Below, one piece after another: positions 1-5,583 of a stretch of DNA of 7,459 nt. This stretch comes from Phycisphaerales bacterium (GTDB lineage Bacteria; Planctomycetota; Phycisphaerae; Phycisphaerales; UBA1924): contig JAJDDH010000404.1 of assembly GCA_029260415.1 (NCBI GenBank), positions 1 to 7,459 on the forward strand, read 5' to 3'. How positions within the stretch are numbered: the stretch's first letter is position 1; each line of letters opens with the position of its first letter. The position numbers were made by a program, and so were the translations under genes. The notes under the pieces are model-generated. The model was given only the letters and a program-made list of their open reading frames with translations. It was not told the DNA's origin and did no database searches.

Positions 1-1649
1 GTGCTGTAGTGCAGGAGGTACTTGTTGGCGGGGTCGAGGGGGTGATCGATCATGAAGCTCTTGGTGCCCGAGGAGCCGAGGCGACCGTTGGCGTACACAC
101 CGAAGGCGGCGGCATTGGTCGCCTGGCCGTACACGCCGTAGCCGCTGCCGGTGCTGGGGGCCTCGCCTCGGACGCCCGCAGCGCCGGCGTCGGTGCTGTT
201 GGTGATGCCGCGAACGCCGTAGGTGATGCCGGAGTTTGAGTCGGCCTCGGCATGGACGGCGGTGCCTGTGTTGCTCTGCACCGAGAACTCGCCGGCGACG
301 GCGGCGCCCGTGGAGGCGGTGGACCTGGCGAGGATCGTGACGGCGCCAGCCAGGGCGTTGTCGGCGATGATCGCGGTGGCGTGGGAGCCCGCGTCGACGT
401 GGAGCGTGGTGTTGCCGGGCTCGATCTCGCCCATGGCGATGCGTCCGTTCTCCTGGACGCGGAGCAGTTCCTGGCCCAGCCCGCCGACGGCGTGACGGCG
501 GACGGAGAACTCCTTGCCGGAACTGCTGGCGTTCGAGTCGATCACAATCTCGGCATTGCCCAGCGCGGCCATCGAGAGGATGTCGGCGCTGCTGGACAGG
601 TTTCCGAACTGGACCACGCCAGGGACGGAATCGAGATCGACGCTGAAGCGGTCGTCCGCGGGTCCGATGTCGAGGTTGAACGAGGGCTCGCGCCCGAGGC
701 CGAGGTGCCCGTTTGAGCCCTCGACGTGCAGTCGCAGCACCTCGGCGCCGAGTCCGCCGCTGTAGGTCTGGAAGTCTGCGGGGTCGCCGCCGCGCAGGAT
801 CACGCGGGTGGTGAGGTCGCCGTCCGCGTCGGCGGTCTGGAGCTCCATGGCGCGCGAGCCGCCCAGCGGCGTATTCATGGTGATGCCGACGGGATCGATA
901 GCGCCCGGGGCGCGGATGGCAAGAGGGATGGTCGGGTTGGACTCGCCCACACCGACAAAGCCTCCGGTGATCCAGGTATCGGCGCCGTTGAAGGACCAGT
1001 GCGAGTCGCCGGGATCGCCCTGCGGCCCGGTGAGACCCTGGTCACCCTGAACGCCCTGCGGACCTTGCGGTCCTTCGGGGCCGGTCAGACCGATCGGGCC
1101 CTGCGGGCCTTCGGGTCCGGTCAGACCGGTCGGGCCTTGCGGTCCCTCGGGGCCAGCGGAGCCGGTCGGGCCCTGTGGCCCTTCGGGCCCGGTCGGGCCC
1201 GCGGGTCCGGGGTTGCCGTTGAGCGCGTAGAGCGCGTACGGCGTGGGCTGGACGGACTGGCGCGGGGTGAGCGTGGTGAACGGGGGCTCGGCGCCCATGC
1301 CATCCCAGGCGGGGGTGCGGACCGCAATCTCGAGCCAGCGGGCGTCGCCTGCGAAGACGCCCGCGCCGAAGTCGAGCTCGCTGCGGAAGACGCCGTCGAA
1401 GAGCATGGCCTCGTTGATCGTGATCGTCGTTCCGACCTGCAGGCCCAAGGTGGACGCGTCGTGGAGCGTGAACCGGAAGTCGGCGTCACCCGAATACGGG
1501 ACCCCGGCCTGGTTCAGCACACCCTGGTAGGTGAAGGCTTCCGTGACCGGCTCGCTGGCGATGATGGGCGGGGTCAGGACCGCGACGCCCGCGAGGGCGG
1601 TGAGTCGCAGCGGGGTGGCTCGAAGGATGGTGGCGGCGATCCGGTTCAT
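1..1649 (-). CDS. Secreted collagen-like (Gly-X-Y) surface protein, C-terminus outside window
   Basis: The reading frame is open for 549 residues and runs off the left edge, so the C-terminus is missing. The ATG is chosen for a GAGGAG ribosome site 7 nt upstream and a signal peptide: Arg residues, a hydrophobic run at about 16-26, and a likely cut near A31. Residues 38-143 form a domain starting FTYQGVLNQAG and ending PRQSVQPTPYALYAL, which I recall preceding collagen stretches in planctomycete proteins. Residues 145-216 are 24 uninterrupted Gly-X-Y triplets. Beyond them, three segments resembling the 'VGIGTTSP..KL.V' pattern of tail-fibre-like proteins are followed by GVRG/GVYG short repeats (478-520). 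The visible end, GTKSFMIDHPLDPANKY (528-544), matches a recurrent tail motif of such proteins. It is probably exported and trimeric, with a surface, matrix or adhesion role. The exact function is unknown. A prophage tail fibre is less likely because of the signal peptide and the absence of phage genes. Confidence 0.9.
   Translation of the reverse strand, partial: MNRIAATILRATPLRLTALAGVAVLTPPIIASEPVTEAFTYQGVLNQAGVPYSGDADFRFTLHDASTLGLQVGTTITINEAMLFDGVFRSELDFGAGVFAGDARWLEIAVRTPAWDGMGAEPPFTTLTPRQSVQPTPYALYALNGNPGPAGPTGPEGPQGPTGSAGPEGPQGPTGLTGPEGPQGPIGLTGPEGPQGPQGVQGDQGLTGPQGDPGDSHWSFNGADTWITGGFVGVGESNPTIPLAIRAPGAIDPVGITMNTPLGGSRAMELQTADADGDLTTRVILRGGDPADFQTYSGGLGAEVLRLHVEGSNGHLGLGREPSFNLDIGPADDRFSVDLDSVPGVVQFGNLSSSADILSMAALGNAEIVIDSNASSSGKEFSVRRHAVGGLGQELLRVQENGRIAMGEIEPGNTTLHVDAGSHATAIIADNALAGAVTILARSTASTGAAVAGEFSVQSNTGTAVHAEADSNSGITYGVRGITNSTDAGAAGVRGEAPSTGSGYGVYGQATNAAAFGVYANGRLGSSGTKSFMIDHPLDPANKYLLHYS
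1047..1190 (-). repeat. Four tandem 36-bp units encoding 12-residue collagen repeats
   Basis: Four consecutive in-frame 36-bp units lie at 1155-1190, 1119-1154, 1083-1118 and 1047-1082. They encode GPEGPQGPTGSA, GPEGPQGPTGLT, GPEGPQGPIGLT and GPEGPQGPQGVQ. The middle two differ at about 5 of 36 bases, mostly at third codon positions. The block is the core of the Gly-X-Y region and could expand or contract by whole units without a frameshift. Confidence 0.92.
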
Positions 1650-1656
1650 GTTCTGG

Positions 1657-1662
1657 CTCCTC
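1657..1662 (-). promoter_or_regulatory. Ribosome binding site of the collagen-like gene
   Basis: The minus strand reads GAGGAG, 7 nt before the ATG at 1649. This supports that start, which is also the one that gives a signal peptide. Confidence 0.7.
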
Positions 1663-1693
1663 GACTGGCGCCGGCGTGCGGGTGGTGGGTCGG

Positions 1694-1715
1694 GCGACCG
1701 CAGACCGGCGGTCGC
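1694..1715. promoter_or_regulatory. Perfect 8-bp inverted repeat upstream of the collagen-like gene
   Basis: GCGACCGC (1694-1701) and GCGGTCGC (1708-1715) are perfect complements separated by a 6-nt AGACCG spacer. They lie 45-66 nt upstream of the collagen-like start codon. This could be a dimeric operator near the promoter, or a stable hairpin in the 5' leader. It shares its CGACCG core with the sites at 1826-1852. The function is inferred. Confidence 0.45.
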
Positions 1716-1825
1716 TCTCTGGTCCGGCCTCTGACAGTGACACGGAGGGGGGGAGCGCGGGGCGCAATGAAACTCAAGAGAATGGGAAGTACCGGCGTGC
1801 CCGCGGTTGACGTGAGGGCGCCGAT

Positions 1826-1852
1826 CCGGTCGATTCCCGACCGGGCGACCGG
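1826..1852. promoter_or_regulatory. Inverted plus direct repeat of CGACCGG upstream of the sigma factor gene
   Basis: CCGGTCG (1826-1832) and CGACCGG (1838-1844) form a perfect 7-bp inverted repeat with an ATTCC spacer. A second CGACCGG follows at 1846-1852, in an 8-bp direct repeat with the previous copy. The block ends about 40 bp before the TACACT hexamer proposed as the -10, a position typical of activator sites. This is operator-like, but no binding protein can be named from the sequence. Confidence 0.4.
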
Positions 1853-1890
1853 TTCCGGGGCCTTGTGGGGGCATTTCTGAGGTTGTTCGG

Positions 1891-1896
1891 TACACT
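1891..1896 (+). promoter_or_regulatory. Possible -10 element of the sigma-kinase operon
   Basis: TACACT resembles a housekeeping -10 hexamer and would place the transcript start about 24 nt before the GTG start codon. No good -35 hexamer lies at 16-18 bp spacing, so this is a weak call. The promoter could instead be activator-dependent or read by an alternative sigma factor, possibly the encoded one. Confidence 0.25.
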
Positions 1897-1908
1897 CGGG
1901 CAACCAAC

Positions 1909-1916
1909 AGAAGGAG
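1909..1916 (+). promoter_or_regulatory. Ribosome binding site selecting the GTG start of the sigma factor
   Basis: AGAAGGAG ends 10 nt before the GTG at 1927. There is no closer purine-rich site and no suitable ATG before the conserved sigma region 2, so this site decides the start. Confidence 0.65.
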
Positions 1917-1926
1917 AACGCCCCAC

Positions 1927-2472
1927 GTGGACGGATCAGCGGCTCAACCCAACCACGCGTCTCCGGGCGATGAGCGGCTGTTCTCGGAGGCGTACACGCA
2001 GCTCATGGAACTGGCCCGGGGGCAGTTCCGGGGCCAGCGGCCCGATCAGACGCTGCAGCCCACGGCTCTGGTGCACGAGGTCTACCTGAAGATGGTCGAG
2101 GGGAACGGCGCCCCGCCCAGGGACCACGACCACCTGCTTGCGGTCGCGGCGACGGCGATGCGCCAGGTGCTCATCGATCACGCCCGGGGTCGCGGCGCAC
2201 AGAAACGGGGCGGCGGGTGGGCGCGGATGACCCTCTCGGACATCAGCACGCCCAGTGAAGAGTGGGACGTGCTGGAGCTGAACGAGGCGATCCACAGGCT
2301 CGCCAGTATCGATGAACGTCAGGCGAGGATCGTGGAACTCCGATTCTTCGGGGGGCTGACCGGAGAACAGACCGCCCGGGTCCTGGGCGTGTCTGAACGA
2401 ACGGTCCAGCTCGACTGGCAGATGGCCAAGGGCTGGCTGTGGAACGAGCTGCGAGGGGAGCGACCCGGATGA
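1927..2472 (+). CDS. ECF-type RNA polymerase sigma factor (planctomycete family, Sigma70_ECF/TIGR02999-like)
   Basis: This 181-residue protein has the normal length for the family. It would direct RNA polymerase to a set of promoters in the cytoplasm. Sigma region 2 spans about 18-90 and carries the family signatures QTLQPTALVHEVYLKMV (41-57), LAVAATAMRQVLIDHA (71-86) and the basic QKRGGGW stretch (92-98). Sigma region 4 spans about 115-175, with the helix-turn-helix LTGEQTARVLGVSERTVQLD at 144-163. The GTG start is chosen for the AAGGAG site upstream. The stop codon overlaps the kinase start as ATGA, which implies translational coupling. No anti-sigma gene is adjacent. In related ECF-kinase pairs elsewhere the kinase is thought to control sigma activity, and I infer the same here. 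The assignment to family is secure; the regulon is unknown. Confidence 0.93.
   Translation: MDGSAAQPNHASPGDERLFSEAYTQLMELARGQFRGQRPDQTLQPTALVHEVYLKMVEGNGAPPRDHDHLLAVAATAMRQVLIDHARGRGAQKRGGGWARMTLSDISTPSEEWDVLELNEAIHRLASIDERQARIVELRFFGGLTGEQTARVLGVSERTVQLDWQMAKGWLWNELRGERPG
2455..2460 (+). promoter_or_regulatory. Ribosome binding site of the kinase, inside the sigma factor gene
   Basis: GGGGAG lies 8 nt before the ATG at 2469. It supports that ATG, which overlaps the sigma stop codon, over the in-frame GTG at 2439. Confidence 0.6.
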
Positions 2473-5051
2473 ACAGCGCGGACTATGCGCGCGTGCGGGA
2501 GGTCTTTCACGAGGTCTTCGAGCTGCCCGAGCAGCAGCGGGACGCCCGCATCATCGAGCTGTGCGCGGGTGACGAGGCGCTCCGCGACGCGGTCGTGCGC
2601 CTGCTTGACGGGCAGTCACACGCCGATGCGCAATGGGGGCTTGATGACGTAGCGGTTGGGAGCCACCCGGAGATCCCGGGGTACCGGATCACGGGCGTGC
2701 TCGGCGAGGGGGGCATGGGGACCGTCTTCCGGGCCGAGCAGCTCGAGCCGCGGCGCGAGGTGGCGCTCAAGGTGATCCGCGGTGGGCTCGTGACCGACCA
2801 GATCGTGCGCCGCTTCCGTCGTGAGGCGGAGGTGCTCGCCCGCCTGAGCCATCCCGGTATCGCGCCCGTCCACGCGGTTGGGATCGCGGGCGCGGGGCGG
2901 CGGCGGATCCCGTTCATCGCGATGGAGCTGGTGGAAGGCGAATCGCTGACCGCATACGCCCAGAGCCGGTCGCTGGGGACGAGCGAGCGGCTCGGCCTGA
3001 TCGCTGACGTGTGCGACGCGGTCGGGCACGCGCACGAGCGGGGCGTGATCCATCGCGACCTCAAGCCCGCGAACATCCTCGTGGACGAGTCGGGGCGGCC
3101 CCGGGTGCTGGACTTCGGGATTGCGCGCCTGACCGAGCACGATGTGAGCACGGTGACGCTGCGCACGGAGGCCGGACAGCTGCTGGGGACGGCGTCGCAC
3201 ATGAGCCCGGAGCAGGCCGCGGGTGACCCGGGGGCCATCGACGGGCGCAGCGACGTGTACGCGCTCGGGGTGGTGATGTTCGAGCTGCTGACCGGGCGCC
3301 TCCCCCACGACACCGAGGGGATGGGCGTGCTCGATGCGTTGCGTGTCATCCGCGAGGACGAGCACACGAGGCTCAGGAGCATCGACTCCACGCTGGGCGG
3401 GGACGTGGAGACCATCGCGGGCAAGGCGCTCGAGAAGGAGCCGGACAGGCGGTACGCGTCCCCGGGGGCGATGGCGGCGGACATCCGTCGCTTCCTCGCG
3501 AACCAGCCGATCCTCGCCCACCCCCCCAGCACGGTGTACCAGCTCCGGAAGTTCGCCCGGCGCAACCGGGCGCTCGTCGGCGGTGTGGTCGCGGTGATCG
3601 TGACGCTGACCGGCGGGCTGGTCGCGACTGGCGTCGCTCTTACTCGGGAGGCGGGGACCAGACGGGCCGCCGAGCAGAACGCCGAGCGGGTTGAGGCGAT
3701 CAACAAGTTCCTGCTTCAGGATCTGTTCTACGCGGTGGACCCGTCTGATCTGGGGCCCGACGCGACGCTGACGGAACTGGTCGATCGGGCGGCGCCCAGG
3801 ATCCCGGACCGGTTCGGGGATGACGCGGACATGCTCGCCCGCGTGTACGCGCTGCTCGGGGTGATGCGCACCAAGCTCGTGAGGTTTCCCGACGCGATCG
3901 GGAGCTTCAATGCATCTGTTGCGGCGCTGCCCGACGCGGTCGACCTGACGTCCGAGCAACGCGCCGAGATCTATGCGGATCGGGCGCACGCGTACAGGTA
4001 CAACGGGCAGTTCGACGAGGCCGAGGCCGATCTGGAGCGGGCACTGACCATCCTGTACCCGGACGGCGATCCGGACTGGGAACGGCGCCCGAAGCTCGCC
4101 GCCCTCCAGGCTGTGCTCCATCACAACAGGAATCAGTTTGAGGACGCGGAGAGGTTCTTTGCGATCGCCACGCGCGGGTACCAGCGAGAGGGCAGCGAGG
4201 AGCCGGTTCTCCTGGGCGCGCTGCTGTCCCAACGGATCTCACTGCTCGCGTCGATGCAGCGGCTCGAGGAGGTTCTCGAACTCGCGGACACGATGATCGA
4301 GCTGTCAGAGCGACTCTCCGGGAATGCGCGGACGGTGCAACGCAACTTCGGCATGTTCTGGAAGGTCAGGACGCTGGCCTCGCTCGGGAGAGCCGCGGAG
4401 GCCGCGGAGTACGTCCCGGACGTGGTCGCCGGCTTCGCGGAGTTGCACGGCGTTGGCTCACCCCAGCACGGCAACGCGCTCCAACTCGCCGGGCACGTGT
4501 ACCGGCGGGCGGGACGAACCGAGGAAGGCGTCAACGCGCTTGAGCAGTCGATCCCCATGATCGAGGCGGCCTACGGCAAGTACCACTACGAGGTCGAGAA
4601 GGCGTACAACCTGCTCAGCCATGGCCTCGAGGAGCTCGGGGGAGGGGACGCGTATCTCCGGGCAGAGACGCGGCACAAGCTGCTGCGGCTGTACGTGGCT
4701 GGCCCGGGCGAGGGCGATTCGGTGAGGCAGGCGAGCCGTGAGGCTGCGGAGTTGCTTGGTCTCTCCGAGTGGCGGAGGGCGATGACCGATGAGTTCGCAT
4801 CTATGAGCAGGGATCATCCGAAGCGAGCTCGCTTTGGCGCGTACGTCGCTGTAGCGCTTGACACGGCTGGCGACGAGACGGTGGATCTGGTTTCACTGTG
4901 CCGGGAAGCGTCCGCGTCGATCCCTCACGCCGAGCGTTCCGGGGAGGTGGGTCAGTTGTTCGAGAAGGAGTGCCTGCCGCTCGTGCGGGCACGGGGCACG
5001 CCGGCTGATGTTCGCGCGATCAGCGACGTGCTCGGGTCGGTGCACGAATAG
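2469..5051 (+). CDS. Membrane-anchored Ser/Thr protein kinase (PknB-type) with extracytoplasmic TPR region
   Basis: This 860-residue transmembrane kinase phosphorylates Ser/Thr on protein targets. Residues 1-60 form the helical leader common in planctomycete kinases. The kinase domain spans about 71-345. It has the glycine loop GEGGMGTVF (79-87), catalytic K101 in VALKV, probable alpha-C E119, HRDLKPAN with D197, K199 and N202, DFG at 215-217, a Thr-rich activation loop (227-241) and SPEQ at 246-249, so all catalytic residues are present. One membrane helix lies at about 369-391 after a basic LRKFARRNR segment. The remaining ~470 residues should lie outside the cytoplasm. They contain TPR-like helical pairs at about 455-720 (for example YNGQFDEAEADLERAL and RRAGRTEEGVNALEQS) and a tail at 720-860 that I do not recognise. 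The ATG at 2469 overlaps the sigma factor stop. The sigma factor is the likeliest substrate or partner, by inference. Confidence 0.93.
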   Translation: MNSADYARVREVFHEVFELPEQQRDARIIELCAGDEALRDAVVRLLDGQSHADAQWGLDDVAVGSHPEIPGYRITGVLGEGGMGTVFRAEQLEPRREVALKVIRGGLVTDQIVRRFRREAEVLARLSHPGIAPVHAVGIAGAGRRRIPFIAMELVEGESLTAYAQSRSLGTSERLGLIADVCDAVGHAHERGVIHRDLKPANILVDESGRPRVLDFGIARLTEHDVSTVTLRTEAGQLLGTASHMSPEQAAGDPGAIDGRSDVYALGVVMFELLTGRLPHDTEGMGVLDALRVIREDEHTRLRSIDSTLGGDVETIAGKALEKEPDRRYASPGAMAADIRRFLANQPILAHPPSTVYQLRKFARRNRALVGGVVAVIVTLTGGLVATGVALTREAGTRRAAEQNAERVEAINKFLLQDLFYAVDPSDLGPDATLTELVDRAAPRIPDRFGDDADMLARVYALLGVMRTKLVRFPDAIGSFNASVAALPDAVDLTSEQRAEIYADRAHAYRYNGQFDEAEADLERALTILYPDGDPDWERRPKLAALQAVLHHNRNQFEDAERFFAIATRGYQREGSEEPVLLGALLSQRISLLASMQRLEEVLELADTMIELSERLSGNARTVQRNFGMFWKVRTLASLGRAAEAAEYVPDVVAGFAELHGVGSPQHGNALQLAGHVYRRAGRTEEGVNALEQSIPMIEAAYGKYHYEVEKAYNLLSHGLEELGGGDAYLRAETRHKLLRLYVAGPGEGDSVRQASREAAELLGLSEWRRAMTDEFASMSRDHPKRARFGAYVAVALDTAGDETVDLVSLCREASASIPHAERSGEVGQLFEKECLPLVRARGTPADVRAISDVLGSVHE

Positions 5052-5131
5052 GTTCCTCGGATCGAACGATCGGATCTGCAGTGACAGATGTCGCTGAGAG
5101 TCGACGCAGAGGCCCACACCTGCAGGAACAA

Positions 5132-5241
5132 CCCGGTCGGTCTCTTGCCCGGGCTTGCCAGTGAGCCCGCTGCGCTGTGGGGCGCCGCGGTCAGCATCGC
5201 CGCCGGCCCGCCATACCGCTGCGCGGGCAAGAACGACTGGG
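5132..5241 (+). ncRNA. Candidate structured RNA, family not recognised
   Basis: The segment 5132-5139 pairs with 5234-5241 (8 bp including one G-U). After a small internal loop, 5143-5151 pairs perfectly with 5224-5232 (9 bp). The enclosed 72 nt can form two arms: GGCT/AGCC (5152-5155 with 5164-5167) and a longer imperfect arm, 5176-5180 with 5211-5215. Outside, AGATGTC (5086-5092) can pair with GGCATCT (5247-5253). The wobble pairs are G-U on the plus strand and would be mismatches on the minus strand, so the plus strand is favoured. It does not match tRNA, tmRNA, SRP or RNase P motifs that I can recognise. It may be an independent RNA or part of the kinase 3' UTR. Confidence 0.25.
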
Positions 5242-5347
5242 GCCCAGGCATCTCGGCTCGCACGCTCTGGATGGCATTCGAACGGTACGCGGTGAGCTTG
5301 GTCGTCCGGCTCGCGGTTGCTCGGACATGGTCGCGCACAGCACCACC

Positions 5348-5381
5348 GGCGCCAACGAACCGGGCTTCCGACCTGGCGACC
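5348..5381 (-). terminator. Weak hairpin just after ccoS, possible terminator
   Basis: GGCGCCA (5348-5354) pairs with TGGCG-CC (5374-5381) with one bulged base, starting 3 nt beyond the ccoS stop on the minus strand. There is no following U-tract, so it is not a standard intrinsic terminator. At best it is a Rho-assisted or stalling hairpin. Confidence 0.2.
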
Positions 5382-5384
5382 CCG

Positions 5385-5582
5385 TCAGGATGTGCGTGTG
5401 ATCGTGCCCGTCTCGCGCACGGGGGGTCTGCTCACCGCGTCCGCGTCGTCGGGCTGGATTGCTCGCATCGCGGGGGTGTCCATGTCGTCGAACTGCCCGT
5501 CTCGGACCGCTCGGACAAACCCCCACACGGCCAGCGCCGCCAGCACGAGTGCCACGGGCAGCATGATGTAGATCACGCTCAT
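5385..5582 (-). CDS. ccoS: Cbb3-type cytochrome oxidase assembly protein CcoS
   Basis: This 65-residue small membrane protein has one N-terminal transmembrane helix (about 4-24, VIYIMLPVALVLAALAVWGF). It is followed by the CcoS hallmark GQFDDMDTPAMRAIQPDD at 29-46 and a short, poorly conserved hydrophilic tail. CcoS is needed to assemble active cbb3 oxidase, with cofactor insertion into the catalytic subunit. The ATG at 5582 is chosen because the family starts directly with this helix and AGAGGG (5590-5595) lies 7 nt upstream. It follows the ccoI stop by a single base (TGA-C-ATG), so the two are co-translated. The order ccoI-ccoS fits the end of a ccoGHIS cluster, with the remaining genes expected beyond the right edge. 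Confidence 0.93.
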   Translation of the reverse strand: MSVIYIMLPVALVLAALAVWGFVRAVRDGQFDDMDTPAMRAIQPDDADAVSRPPVRETGTITRTS

Positions 5583-5583
5583 G

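Larger units (their letters stand above)
5052..5384. other. Convergent intergenic region without a convincing gene
   Basis: These 333 bp separate the stop codons of two converging genes, so neither a promoter nor a leader is needed here. Reading frames do cross it, but they have no recognisable domain and run antisense into the neighbours. It contains a short GATCG-AA-CGATC inverted repeat (5060-5071) just after the kinase stop, a candidate folded RNA (5132-5241) and an imperfect hairpin next to the ccoS stop (5348-5381). No T-tract terminator is seen on either strand. Confidence 0.6.

Noticed and set aside
1047..1190. CRISPR array reading of the 36-bp periodicity
   Set aside because: The units are contiguous without spacers, in frame, and encode Gly-X-Y triplets.
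726..1880. Long plus-strand reading frame of 384 codons, and further plus-strand frames from 9 to 765
   Set aside because: They are antisense to the collagen-like gene, whose frame shows a signal peptide, a domain and perfect Gly-X-Y periodicity. The plus-strand product has repetitive low-complexity composition and no ribosome site, as expected of a shadow in GC-rich DNA.
2439..2468. Upstream in-frame GTG start for the kinase
   Set aside because: It adds ten residues without homology, lies deep in the sigma factor gene and has a poorer ribosome site than the ATG at 2469, which forms the typical ATGA overlap.
2616..4232. Minus-strand frame of 538 codons opposite the kinase
   Set aside because: The kinase frame has every catalytic motif. 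The antisense product is rich in Arg, Pro and His without domains, a common artefact of high GC content.
5060..5071. GATCG-AA-CGATC as the kinase terminator
   Set aside because: The stem is only 4-5 bp with an impractically small loop, and no T-tract follows.
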